Part shown: piece after piece, positions 9,200-16,659 of the stretch
How the letters are laid out: each line of letters opens with the position of its first letter
Numbering within the stretch: the first letter of the stretch is position 1
Assembly: GCF_003833015.1 (NCBI RefSeq)
Contig: NZ_RJLQ01000001.1
Span: forward strand, 186,001-250,000
DNA length: 64,000 nucleotides
Direction: 5' to 3'
Origin: Clostridium sp. E02
GTDB taxonomy: Bacteria; Bacillota; Clostridia; Lachnospirales; Lachnospiraceae
Program-made: the position numbers and the translations under genes
The notes under the pieces: generated by a model
Told to the model about the DNA's origin: nothing
What the model saw: the letters and a program-made list of their open reading frames with translations, nothing else
The model's database searches: none

Positions 9200-9642
9200 T
9201 ATCCGTTTACACTGGGGGCAGCCGCGTAGTGGTGTTAGGCGGAGGGCTGGTTGGATGTGAGCTTGCCTTATGAATGAAGAACAATGGAAAAGAGGTTACT
9301 ATTGTAGAAGCCCAGGATGGTCTGTTAACATTAAATGGCCCGCTGTGTTTTGCCAATACCAGCATGCTTTTATCTCTGATTGAGGAGAAGAAAATTCCCG
9401 TTTATACAGATTCCAAAGCAATCCGCACCACAGAGCACGGGGTTGTGATTAAGACTTTAGAGGGGGAAATAGAATTAATCGCAGATTCGGTTGTACTTGC
9501 CGTGGGGTATGATTCAGAAAACAGGATTTATAATGAGTTAAAGCAAGAGGTCAGAGATCTTTACTTACTTGGAGATGCAAGAAAAGTCTCCAATATTATG
9601 TATGCAATATGGGATGCATTTGAGGTAGCATCAAATATCTGA
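9200..9642 (+). pseudogene. Remnant of an old-yellow-enzyme/2,4-dienoyl-CoA reductase-type flavoprotein
   Basis: In one frame the sequence reads GGSRVVVLGGGLVGCELAL, a NAD(P)H/FAD-binding Rossmann start, then a TGA stop at 9271-9273. It continues in the same frame as NGKEVTIVEAQDGLL and on to LYLLGDARKVSNIMYAIWDA. That is the C-terminal dinucleotide-binding half of NADH:flavin oxidoreductases of the FadH/2-enoate reductase type. The whole N-terminal TIM-barrel half is missing and an in-frame stop interrupts the rest, so the gene is dead. The preceding stretch 8988-9199 contains only short frames that I cannot assign. A downstream ATG at 9274 could still give a 122-residue product, but there is no good ribosome binding site. 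Confidence 0.75.
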
Positions 9643-9669
9643 TTTTGAATTAAATGTGTTTTCGCCGCG

Positions 9670-9702
9670 GCAGCCCACCTCGATCGAGGATGGGCTGCTT
9701 TT
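9670..9702 (+). terminator. Rho-independent terminator after the citrate lyase region
   Basis: Arms GCAGCCCA (9670-9677) and TGGGCTGC (9691-9698) pair perfectly, the loop is itself the palindrome CCTCGATCGAGG, and TTTT follows. Confidence 0.75.
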
Positions 9703-9850
9703 CTGTGTCTGAAGGCAGAATAATAATTATACCATAGCTTTGTTGACAAGGGATCAAAAGTAGGAAAAAAGCAATAACGGCAAACACCGTACATTAGCCT
9801 TAGTCATATTTCTGATCGGGGCTTTTATCAATGAATTTGTTGAAACAAGA

Positions 9851-9879
9851 TTGACATTATCACTAATTAGTGATATATT
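9851..9879 (+). promoter_or_regulatory. MarR gene promoter with operator palindrome in the spacer
   Basis: A consensus -35 TTGACA (9851-9856) and -10 TATATT (9874-9879) are separated by exactly 17 bases. The perfect 16-base palindrome ATCACTAATTAGTGAT (9859-9874) fills the spacer, where a bound MarR dimer would block RNA polymerase. The expected transcription start is about 7 bases past the -10, which coincides with the first possible ATG of the regulator gene. Confidence 0.75.
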
Positions 9880-9885
9880 TGAACT

Positions 9886-10338
9886 ATGAAAAAGAACACA
9901 ATATCTTATGGTAAAGAAAATGATATGAATTTAAAAGCATTTATCGGACTTAGCAGAACAACCCAGGCACTTCACAGGAGAGCGGGTGCCATATTTAACC
10001 AGGCAGGTCTTACGTCAGCGCAATTTGCAGTGCTGGAAGCGTTGTACCACAAAGGCGATTTAACAATTAACGAGATTATTGCCAGCATTCTCTCCACTTC
10101 AGGCAATATGACGGTGGTAATCAATAACTTAGAAAAAGATGCCATGATAGAAAGACATCCGAATCCAAATGATAAAAGGTCCTGCATTATTGTGATCACG
10201 CAAAAAGGGAGAAAAAAGATAGAAGATATATTTCCCAAGCATGTGGAAGATTTAGCAGAGAGCTTTAATGGATTGAACGAAGAGGAGAAAGAACAATTTG
10301 TGCATCTGTTGAAAAAAATAAAGACGAGGAGTGAATGA
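9886..10338 (+). CDS. MarR-family transcriptional regulator
   Basis: A protein of up to 150 residues with the MarR winged-helix fold. It has GLTSAQFAVLEALYHKGDLT, then the recognition region STSGNMTVVINNLEKDAMIE and the wing NPNDKRSCIIVITQKG. It probably represses itself and the pirin gene that starts two bases after its stop, through the palindrome in the promoter spacer. Two starts are possible. ATG 9886 lies about at the transcription start, which would make the mRNA leaderless. ATG 9925 would leave a 39-base leader but lacks a clear ribosome binding site. The protein core is intact either way. Confidence 0.88.
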   Translation: MKKNTISYGKENDMNLKAFIGLSRTTQALHRRAGAIFNQAGLTSAQFAVLEALYHKGDLTINEIIASILSTSGNMTVVINNLEKDAMIERHPNPNDKRSCIIVITQKGRKKIEDIFPKHVEDLAESFNGLNEEEKEQFVHLLKKIKTRSE

Positions 10339-10339
10339 T

Positions 10340-11356
10340 ATGAGCAAAAAAATAAAGGCAATTGAAAAAATAGGATTTCAATGGGGGATGGACAGTCCGT
10401 TTCTGGCATGTATGCACCATCAGGACCAATTCCCGGCAGGGAATGAGGCACAAGGGCCTGCAGTTTCTTTGGCAGGAAGAAGAATGGGAAATGATTTTTC
10501 CGGGAAAGACGGTTTTCGTATGTATCATGGAGAAAAAGTTCCAGGCTTTCCGGTTCATCCCCACCGTGGTTTTGAGACAGTTACCGTTGTACTGGAAGGG
10601 CTTGTTGACCATTTTGATTCCAAGGGCGCGGAAGGACGTTATGGAAATGGAGACGTGCAGTGGCTGACGACCGGAGCAGGGTGCCAGCATGTAGAGATGT
10701 TCCCACTGGTTCATCAGGATAAGGAAAATCCACTTGAATTATTTCAAATTTGGCTGAATTTACCAGCAAAGAGTAAATTCACAGATCCGGATTATAAGAT
10801 GCTTTGGGCAGAAGATATTCCAGTGATCAAGCATACAAATGAAAAAGGAAAGACAGCAACGATCCGATTAATTGCCGGGAAACAGGAAGACAAAAAAAGT
10901 TTGGAGCCAACGAAAGATTCATGGGCAGCAAGGGAAGAAAACCACGTGGGAATCCAGCTTGTGGAACTGGAGCCTGAGGCAGAGTTTCCTATTGCTGCAG
11001 GTTCTAAGACCTTAAACCGTAACCTGTATTTTTATCAAGGAACCAGTTATATTACCATAGATGGTGAAAAGATTGATCCATCCTCTCGAATCAGGCTTTC
11101 AGGAGAAGATCCAATTACGGTGATAAATGGTGAGGAAACCAGTTACGTGTTACTGTTAGAAGGGGAACCGATTAACGAGCCGGTCGCACAATATGGACCA
11201 TTTGTTATGAATTCCGAACAGGAGATACAAAAGGCATATGAGGATTATCAGAAGACACAGTTTGGAGGCTGGCCATGGCCTGATGATGAGCCGGTTCATG
11301 AAAGAGAAACGGGAAGATTCGCCCGTTATGCAGATGGAAGTGTGGTAAAAAGGTAA
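10340..11356 (+). CDS. Pirin-family (cupin) protein
   Basis: A 338-residue bicupin protein with the pirin metal-binding pattern HPHRGFETVTVVLEG, the GDVQWLTTGAGCQHVEMFP segment and FQIWLNLPAKSK. Pirins bind iron and some have quercetin 2,3-dioxygenase activity; most bacterial members have no proven role. The start is ATG 10340 after GAGGAG; an earlier GTG at 10331 lies within the ribosome binding site. The gene is cotranscribed with the MarR regulator, a common pairing for redox or small-aromatic responses. The C-terminal tail (GGWPWPDDEPVHERETGRFA) is typical for the family. Confidence 0.9.
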   Translation: MSKKIKAIEKIGFQWGMDSPFLACMHHQDQFPAGNEAQGPAVSLAGRRMGNDFSGKDGFRMYHGEKVPGFPVHPHRGFETVTVVLEGLVDHFDSKGAEGRYGNGDVQWLTTGAGCQHVEMFPLVHQDKENPLELFQIWLNLPAKSKFTDPDYKMLWAEDIPVIKHTNEKGKTATIRLIAGKQEDKKSLEPTKDSWAAREENHVGIQLVELEPEAEFPIAAGSKTLNRNLYFYQGTSYITIDGEKIDPSSRIRLSGEDPITVINGEETSYVLLLEGEPINEPVAQYGPFVMNSEQEIQKAYEDYQKTQFGGWPWPDDEPVHERETGRFARYADGSVVKR

Positions 11357-11362
11357 TAGATA

Positions 11363-11441
11363 AAGGAAATACCCTGATATAAAACTGCTGAAACAATACA
11401 AAGGATTACAATGCTCATTAAAACCATATCCATCTTAAAGA
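11363..11441. repeat. Copy 1 of a 79-bp direct repeat: relic of an ABC permease 3' end
   Basis: This stretch matches 12504-12582, inside the 3' end of the ABC permease gene, at 71 of 79 positions by hand alignment with no gaps and in the same orientation. Only the permease end is present here and it is not part of an open gene, so it is a relic of a duplicated or second permease gene. The repeat pair brackets the orphan coiled-coil gene. Confidence 0.8.
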
Positions 11442-11482
11442 GTTGTGGGTAAAAAATAACATGGTTTGAATGCTAAATCAAG

Positions 11483-11510
11483 GATTCGTGTGCAAAAAGT
11501 AGCACGAATC
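11483..11510. repeat. Inverted repeat upstream of the orphan gene
   Basis: GATTCGTG (11483-11490) and CACGAATC (11503-11510) are perfect complements with a 12-base A-rich loop. It could be a terminator relic, because a T-rich stretch follows at some distance, or an operator for the gene at 11595. Confidence 0.45.
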
Positions 11511-11551
11511 GTGTGTAATTTTAGTATTTTGATTAATTCGGAAATGATATG

Positions 11552-11560
11552 TGATATAAT
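11552..11560 (+). promoter_or_regulatory. Extended -10 promoter of the orphan coiled-coil gene
   Basis: TGATATAAT is a TGn extended -10 with a consensus TATAAT hexamer (11555-11560), 35 bases before the ATG at 11595. No good -35 is seen at 17 bases, which extended -10 promoters tolerate. Confidence 0.5.
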
Positions 11561-11594
11561 CAAGAAAAATGAATTATGATAGGGGGAAAGTTAA

Positions 11595-12374
11595 ATGAGA
11601 TTAAATTTATTACCAAAGGCAACAGTGATTAATCCATTAATTATTAATCAAAATCTAAATAGCTCATCGGTCAAGAATAGGAGTAAAGATAAGAGTGATT
11701 TTATTTCTCAGATTGGAAGAAAAGATTCAGTTTTGATTTCAAAGCAGGGAAAGAAAATAAGTATGATTGAACAGCTTATGGATCAAAAAGAATTGATTCA
11801 GCAGAGTAAAGATAACCTTCTAGAAAGTGGATTAAAAGAGGGGAATGCAGTTAATCAAGATAAGATGAAAGAATATGATGAACAGTTAAAGAATATTGAT
11901 AAACAGATCGCGAAAGCAATGATGGATGAGACAACAGAAGAAACGAAAAATAAATTAAATTCGAATAAAAAGAATGAGAATCAGCCGATTACAGAGCAAG
12001 ATTTTCAGAATCAGAGGAATGCAAATATCATAAGCTCTTCGTCAACGATTGAACAGTCTAAAGTGTTACTATCTAAAAAGAATAAAATGGATGGCGAGGC
12101 CAATGTTTTGAGAACTGAAATTAAATCAGATGGATCGAAAGCATTGAAGAGTAAATTCAAACGAATCTCTGAAATAGAAAATAAATCATCAGATTTATTA
12201 AAGCAAGTAGAGGATAAATTGTCTGATGCTATAGATTTATTTAAGGACAGTGATAAAAATATAAATCTTGTAAAAAATGTAAAGAGTTTGAAGTCAGATA
12301 GAAGTATAAGGAAAATAAATGAAAGCGATAATTACAGAAAAGAGGAAGAGGATTATGTTTCCCAAAGGGAGTAA
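11595..12374 (+). CDS. Hypothetical Lys/Glu-rich coiled-coil protein
   Basis: A 259-residue, highly charged protein with no signal peptide and no membrane segment. Residues about 50-110 (SMIEQLMDQKELIQQ, KMKEYDEQLKNIDKQIAKAM) and about 185-215 look helical and coiled-coil forming; residues about 112-150 are Asn/Gln/Ser-rich and probably disordered. I do not recognise a family. The gene has a GGGGGA site, its own extended -10 promoter and a downstream terminator, so it looks like a real single-gene unit. It is more AT-rich and Lys/Asn-richer than its neighbours and lies between two copies of a permease fragment, which suggests a later insertion. Confidence 0.6.
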   Translation: MRLNLLPKATVINPLIINQNLNSSSVKNRSKDKSDFISQIGRKDSVLISKQGKKISMIEQLMDQKELIQQSKDNLLESGLKEGNAVNQDKMKEYDEQLKNIDKQIAKAMMDETTEETKNKLNSNKKNENQPITEQDFQNQRNANIISSSSTIEQSKVLLSKKNKMDGEANVLRTEIKSDGSKALKSKFKRISEIENKSSDLLKQVEDKLSDAIDLFKDSDKNINLVKNVKSLKSDRSIRKINESDNYRKEEEDYVSQRE

Positions 12375-12413
12375 AACTGCTCTGTTAGGGATTCAAATAT
12401 TCTGACACAGTAA

Positions 12414-12465
12414 AATAAACCTTCAAATTGAGTATTTTATCTATCAGCCTGAAGGTTTATTTTTT
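12414..12465. terminator. Bidirectional terminator between orphan gene and ABC permease
   Basis: AATAAACCTTCA (12414-12425) pairs perfectly with TGAAGGTTTATT (12450-12461), followed by TTTT on the plus strand and preceded by A residues that give a U-tract on the minus strand. It serves the converging genes on both sides. Confidence 0.8.
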
Positions 12466-12478
12466 GAGATACGAATCC

Positions 12479-13276
12479 TTAGAATTTTATCTTCTTCTCC
12501 AGCAAAGAAATCCCCTGATACAAAACTGCTGAAACAATGCAAAGGATTACAATGCTCATTACAACAAGGTCCATCTTAAAGACCTGACTTCCATAAATAA
12601 TTAAATATCCGAGACCTTTATTCGCTGCTAAGAATTCTCCAATAATCACTCCGACCAGGCAAAGCCCGATATTCACCTTCATATTACTGATGATTAACGG
12701 AACAGAACTGGGGAGGAGAACTTTAAGCAGTACATCCTTTTTTTTCCCGCCCAGAGAATAGATTAGTTTGATCTTATCTGGATCTGTTTGAGAAAAACCA
12801 GTATAAAGTGTCATAATACAACCAAAAACAGCGACAGAAATGGACGCTACAATAATGGTTTTGATGTTATTGCCCAGCCATACAATTAAAATTGGTGCCA
12901 ACGCCGATTTTGGTAGACTGTTTAACATGACTAGATAAGGTTCTAAAACCTCAGATACACTTCGGCTGGACCATAAAAGGATAGAGATCAACAGGCCGAA
13001 TACGATTACAAGTGAAAAGCTGATCAGAGTTTCCAACACTGTGACCCCCGTATGGATAAAGATGCTTTTATCTTTCACCATGCTAAGAAAGCAGAGGGTG
13101 ATGCGAGAAGGAGAACTAAATATAAAATCATCAATGATATCAAATCTTGCACATAATTCCCAGAGAGAAAGCAGCAGAACCAACATCATAATCCGCCAGA
13201 TTTTTACATTTCTTCGGTGAAGCTTTTCTTTTTCAATAAACGCCTGTTGTGCAGTTGTTGGGTGTGATTCAATCAT
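12479..13276 (-). CDS. ABC transporter permease, nitrate/sulfonate/taurine (SsuC/TauC) type
   Basis: A 265-residue integral membrane protein with about six membrane segments and the BPD-type permease loop (KLIYSLGGKKKDVLLKVLLP), which docks to the ATPase. The sequence LWELCARFDIIDDFIFSSPS is typical of SsuC/TauC/ThiX-like permeases for small organic anions or thiamine precursors. Its start overlaps the ATPase gene by 8 bases. No substrate-binding protein gene of the NMT1/SsuA type is adjacent, so the substrate is unknown. The last ~26 codons are duplicated as a degraded fragment at 11363-11441. Confidence 0.85.
   Translation of the reverse strand: MIESHPTTAQQAFIEKEKLHRRNVKIWRIMMLVLLLSLWELCARFDIIDDFIFSSPSRITLCFLSMVKDKSIFIHTGVTVLETLISFSLVIVFGLLISILLWSSRSVSEVLEPYLVMLNSLPKSALAPILIVWLGNNIKTIIVASISVAVFGCIMTLYTGFSQTDPDKIKLIYSLGGKKKDVLLKVLLPSSVPLIISNMKVNIGLCLVGVIIGEFLAANKGLGYLIIYGSQVFKMDLVVMSIVILCIVSAVLYQGISLLEKKIKF
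12504..12582. repeat. Copy 2 of the 79-bp direct repeat (within the permease gene)
   Basis: This is the intact coding copy, which encodes the C-terminal helix region of the ABC permease. It differs from 11363-11441 at eight positions, four of them clustered near the downstream end (11421-11428). Confidence 0.8.
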
Positions 13277-14036
13277 GGGTTTGCAGCTCCTTCCATACCT
13301 GATTAAAATAGACGGAAAACTCCGGCATATTTCGGCGGGCTAAGGAGTGAGTATCCCCATCGCCAAATGAGATTGGAACTTCTGCTTTTATTCTTCCAGG
13401 CCTTTTGGTCAGAACAATAACTCTGTCCGCAACGCTGATGGCTTCCGAAAGGTCATGAGTAATAAGGATAGCAGTTTTATGAGTACTTTTAATAATGGAA
13501 CTGATATCATCGCAGACAGAAAGCCTGGTCTGATAGTCGAGAGCAGAAAAAGGTTCATCTAATAACAATAGGTCTGGTTTCAGGGCAAGAGTGCGTACAA
13601 GTGCGGCTCTTTGCCGCATCCCGCCAGACAGTTCGGAAGGTTTGGAATTTTCAAAGCTTCCAAGTCCGTAAGTAGAAAGCATCTGACGCAGCTTTTCCCT
13701 TGTGTTATTCGTACACTTTTTTTGAATTTCCAGACCAAGTTCCGCATTGCCTAATATCGTACGCCATTCAAACAGATGATCCCGTTGCAGCATATAACCA
13801 ATATTAACTCCAGATTCTGTCCGGGGAACACCATCGATAAAGATTTCGCCTTCTTCAGGTATTAATAAGCCACTGAGTATAGACAGCAGGGTTGATTTTC
13901 CGCATCCGGATGGACCAACAACAGCAAGGAATTCCCCGTTTGCGGCAGTAAACGTTATATTTGAAAGGGCCAGTGTCTCACCCTCAAGAGAATGGTAGGA
14001 GTAACTGAGCCCCCGAACTTCCAATTTTGGTTTCAT
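13269..14036 (-). CDS. ABC transporter ATP-binding protein, SsuB/TauB type
   Basis: A 255-residue ABC ATPase with Walker A GPSGCGKST, Q-loop region MLQRDHLFEWRTI, signature LSGGMRQRAALVR, Walker B LLLLDEPFSALD and the H-loop ITHDLSEA. The closest type is the nitrate/sulfonate/taurine importer ATPase. It is the first gene of a two-gene operon with the permease and has a strong AAGGAGG site. The binding protein and any dedicated enzyme gene are absent, so the importer may use a receptor encoded elsewhere, or it may be a remnant of a larger locus. Confidence 0.88.
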   Translation of the reverse strand: MKPKLEVRGLSYSYHSLEGETLALSNITFTAANGEFLAVVGPSGCGKSTLLSILSGLLIPEEGEIFIDGVPRTESGVNIGYMLQRDHLFEWRTILGNAELGLEIQKKCTNNTREKLRQMLSTYGLGSFENSKPSELSGGMRQRAALVRTLALKPDLLLLDEPFSALDYQTRLSVCDDISSIIKSTHKTAILITHDLSEAISVADRVIVLTKRPGRIKAEVPISFGDGDTHSLARRNMPEFSVYFNQVWKELQTHD

Positions 14037-14211
14037 GGGTCCTCCTTATATGACTGTATAACTTCTGATAGTGTTATAATATGTACATAAAAGGGGAGTG
14101 TGAGGATAGATTCGTCCCTCATGTGAAAATTATGGACCAAAGCAAGAAGTGATTGTTTCCTATATAATAGGAAGAAATAATAGATCTACAGGGAAATACA
14201 TGAAAAATAAC

Positions 14212-14240
14212 TTGCATTGGTATACGAATAGTGCTATAAT
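14212..14240 (+). promoter_or_regulatory. Promoter of the rimP-nusA-infB operon
   Basis: The -35 is TTGCAT (14212-14217), the spacer is 17 bases and the -10 is TATAAT (14235-14240), about 83 bases before the rimP start. It would drive the long translation operon. Confidence 0.75.
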
Positions 14241-14271
14241 GTCATAGATAACATGAATGTTTAGCTGATTA

Positions 14272-14311
14272 AGAGTGGGCGGAAGTCCACTCTTTCCATT
14301 TGTTTGGAAAG
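14272..14311 (+). promoter_or_regulatory. Tandem hairpins in the rimP leader
   Basis: Two adjacent stem-loops, AGAGTGG/CCACTCT (14272-14293) and CTTTCCA/TGGAAAG (14292-14311), fill the leader between promoter and ribosome binding site. The second arm of the first hairpin touches the first arm of the second, so the two could compete. The second stem ends just before the ribosome binding site and could affect its access. There is no long U-tract. Confidence 0.5.
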
Positions 14312-14322
14312 GTGGGAGGAAG

Positions 14323-14790
14323 ATGACAAAAAGAGAAGAGTATGAGGCGAAAACAGAAAGCTTTTTACTGCCCATTATAGAAGAAAACCAATTTGAACTG
14401 GTTGACGTGGAATATGTAAAAGAGGCCGGAAACTGGTATTTACGGGCTTATATTGATAAAGAAGGCGGAATCGCAGTCGATGATTGTGAGATCATAAGCC
14501 GAAGACTTGGAGCGTGGCTTGATGAGAAGGATTTTATTGCAGACAGCTACATTCTAGAGGTTAGTTCTCCTGGTCTTTTAAGACCTCTTAAAAAGGATAA
14601 AGATTTAGACAGAAATATCGGTAAAGATGTGGATATTAAGTTATATAAACCGTTGAATAAGCAAAAGGATTTTACAGGTACGCTTATATCCTATGAAAAA
14701 GACACTGTAACCATAGCCCAGGAGGATGGGACCGAGATGTTATTCAATCGACCGGAAATCGCAATCATCCGGCTGGCATTTGATTTCTAA
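14323..14790 (+). CDS. rimP: Ribosome maturation factor RimP
   Basis: A 155-residue RimP protein needed for 30S subunit maturation. Its signature runs FELVDVEYVKEAGNWYLRAY, then DDCEIISRRLGAWLDEKDFI and LEVSSPGLLRPLKKDKDL. The start chosen is ATG 14323 (MTKREEYEAK), which matches the family N-terminus and has GGGAGG just upstream; an earlier in-frame start at 14275 would lie in the leader hairpins. It is the first gene of the operon that continues with nusA, ylxR, ylxQ and infB. Confidence 0.93.
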   Translation: MTKREEYEAKTESFLLPIIEENQFELVDVEYVKEAGNWYLRAYIDKEGGIAVDDCEIISRRLGAWLDEKDFIADSYILEVSSPGLLRPLKKDKDLDRNIGKDVDIKLYKPLNKQKDFTGTLISYEKDTVTIAQEDGTEMLFNRPEIAIIRLAFDF

Positions 14791-14819
14791 ACAGTAAGAG
14801 ATATTAGGAGGATAAAAAA

Positions 14820-15956
14820 ATGAATAAGGAACTGTTAGAAGCACTGAATATTCTGGAAAAGGAGAATAATATCAGCAAGGATACCCTGCTAGAGGCCATT
14901 GAAAACTCTCTCCTTACTGCGTGCAAAAACCATTTTGGGAAAGCAGATAATTTCAAAGTCAGCATGAATCCAGAAACCTGTGATTTTCTTGTTTTTGCAG
15001 AAAAAGAGGTGGTGGAAACAGTTGAAGATCCTCTGTTGCAGATAAGCCTTGCAGAGGCGAAGATGACAGATCCCAAATATGAGATTGGTGATGTGATTCA
15101 GTGTCCGGTTGATTCTAAAAAATTCGGAAGAATTGCCACTCAGAATGCAAAGAACGTGATTTTACAGAAGATCCGTGAGGAAGGAAGAAAATCACTGTTT
15201 AATGACTGGACTTGTCAGGAACGTGAAGTGGTTACTGGAATTATACAGAGATATTTAGGCAAGAATGTTAGCATCAATCTAGGCAAAGTAGATGCCATTC
15301 TTAATGAAGCAGAGATGGTTAAAGGAGAAATATTTAAACCGACCGAACGAATCAAGGTTTTTGTTCTGGAAGTAAAGGATACTCCAAAAGGACCAAGGAT
15401 TTCTGTTTCCAGAACGCATCCGGATCTGGTGAAGCGACTGTTTGAATCAGAGGTAACTGAAGTAAAAGATGGAACAGTAGAGATCAAAGCGATAGCAAGA
15501 GAAGCAGGATCTAGAACCAAAATCGCAGTAAAATCCAATGATGAAAATGTAGATCCAGTAGGCGCATGTGTTGGTTTAAACGGTGCTAGAGTTAATTCTA
15601 TTGTTAATGAATTAAGAGGGGAAAAGATTGATATCATCAACTGGGATGAAAACCCTGCTTACTTAATTGAGAATGCATTAAGTCCAGCAAAAGTGATCTG
15701 TGTGGTAGCGGATGAGGTAACCAAAGAAGCACAAGTCATAGTTCCCGATTACCAGTTATCTCTGGCAATTGGAAAAGAAGGTCAGAACGCCAGACTAGCG
15801 GCCAGACTTACTGGATATAAGATTGATATTAAGAGCGAGACACAGGCAAGAGGGATGGGACTTTTTGAAGAATTGGGACTAGAATATCAAGATGAGAATG
15901 TCAGCGTAGACCAAGAAAATCAAGAAGCACCTCCAACAGAATTTCAGGAAGATTAG
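14820..15956 (+). CDS. nusA: Transcription termination/antitermination factor NusA
   Basis: A 378-residue NusA. It has the N-terminal RNA-polymerase-binding domain, the S1 region (VVTGIIQRYLGKNVSINLGK), and two KH domains (VGACVGLNGARVNSIVNELR and LAIGKEGQNARLAARLTGYK). The length is that of Gram-positive NusA without the C-terminal acidic repeats of E. coli. It modulates pausing, termination and antitermination. The start ATG follows TAGGAGG. The gene lies 29 bases after rimP. Confidence 0.95.
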   Translation: MNKELLEALNILEKENNISKDTLLEAIENSLLTACKNHFGKADNFKVSMNPETCDFLVFAEKEVVETVEDPLLQISLAEAKMTDPKYEIGDVIQCPVDSKKFGRIATQNAKNVILQKIREEGRKSLFNDWTCQEREVVTGIIQRYLGKNVSINLGKVDAILNEAEMVKGEIFKPTERIKVFVLEVKDTPKGPRISVSRTHPDLVKRLFESEVTEVKDGTVEIKAIAREAGSRTKIAVKSNDENVDPVGACVGLNGARVNSIVNELRGEKIDIINWDENPAYLIENALSPAKVICVVADEVTKEAQVIVPDYQLSLAIGKEGQNARLAARLTGYKIDIKSETQARGMGLFEELGLEYQDENVSVDQENQEAPPTEFQED

Positions 15957-16001
15957 TTAATTGGAGTCGAACCGGAATAAATAACAGGATGTGGTGGAAA
16001 C

Positions 16002-16271
16002 GTGGGTATTAAAAAAATACCGCTCAGACAGTGTGTGGGCTGTGGTGAGATGAAAAATAAAAAAGAGATGATTCGAGTTTTGAAAACTTCAGAAGACGTA
16101 ATGATACTGGACACGACCGGACGTAAAAATGGGCGGGGAGCCTATATTTGTCCGTCTATGGAATGTTTTAAGAAAGCCGTGAAAAGCAAAGGGTTGGAAC
16201 GGTCTTTCAAAATGTCCATTCCAAAAGAAGTATACGAAGCATTAGAAAGGGAGATGGAACAGTTTGCATAA
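16002..16271 (+). CDS. ylxR: YlxR/RNase P modulator-like protein (DUF448)
   Basis: An 89-residue protein with the DUF448 signature PLRQCVGCGEMKNKKEMIRV and the GRKNGRGAYICPSMECFKKA stretch. YlxR proteins are small nucleic-acid-binding proteins and have been reported to modulate RNase P. The start is GTG 16002 after a GTGGTGG site; no upstream ATG fits. It overlaps ylxQ by 8 bases, so the two are translationally coupled. Confidence 0.92.
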   Translation: MGIKKIPLRQCVGCGEMKNKKEMIRVLKTSEDVMILDTTGRKNGRGAYICPSMECFKKAVKSKGLERSFKMSIPKEVYEALEREMEQFA

Positions 16272-16659
16272 TAGGAAGAAGATCCTAAACCTGATCGGTC
16301 TGGCGACAAAAGCCAGGAAGATTACCAGCGGTGAGTTCATGACGGAGAAGTCTGTTAAGTCAGGAAAAGCATTCCTGGTGATCGTTTCTGAAGAAGCTTC
16401 CGCGAATACCAGAAAGATGTTTACCAATATGTGTACTTACTATAAAGTTCCAATCTACTTTTTTGCAGAGAAGGCTGAACTGGGCCACGCAATGGGCAAG
16501 GAGATGAGAGCGTCACTCGCTGTTGTTGACAGTGGGTTTGCAGAAGCAATTGTGAAACTAATGAATACAAAGGCTGAAAATGAAGGGGAAGAACTTTTGG
16601 ATCAGCCGGTGTGTGCTGTAGAACGTACACAGAATGGAGGAAAGAATGAGAGTATATGA
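16264..16659 (+). CDS. ylxQ: YlxQ, L7Ae-family RNA-binding protein
   Basis: A 131-residue protein of the L7Ae/L30e family. It has [20 protein letters not shown], then [18 protein letters not shown] and [19 protein letters not shown], as in YlxQ. These proteins bind kink-turn RNA. The start is a TTG inside the end of ylxR, in the usual coupled arrangement. Its end overlaps the infB start by 14 bases. Confidence 0.88.
   Translation: MHNRKKILNLIGLATKARKITSGEFMTEKSVKSGKAFLVIVSEEASANTRKMFTNMCTYYKVPIYFFAEKAELGHAMGKEMRASLAVVDSGFAEAIVKLMNTKAENEGEELLDQPVCAVERTQNGGKNESI

Noticed and set aside
9035-9229. A 64-codon plus-strand frame between citF and the oxidoreductase remnant
   Set aside because: It has no ribosome binding site and no recognised homology, and it runs into the dead flavoprotein gene in another frame. 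It is probably leftover sequence.
9765-9885. A minus-free plus-strand stretch reading like the start of an MFS transporter (RTLALVIFLIGAF)
   Set aside because: It has no start codon, begins after a stop and ends inside the MarR promoter. It could be a relic of a drug-efflux gene but is only about 35 codons, too short to support.
14804-15640. Minus-strand frames opposite nusA
   Set aside because: They are mirror frames of a conserved gene with no independent signals.
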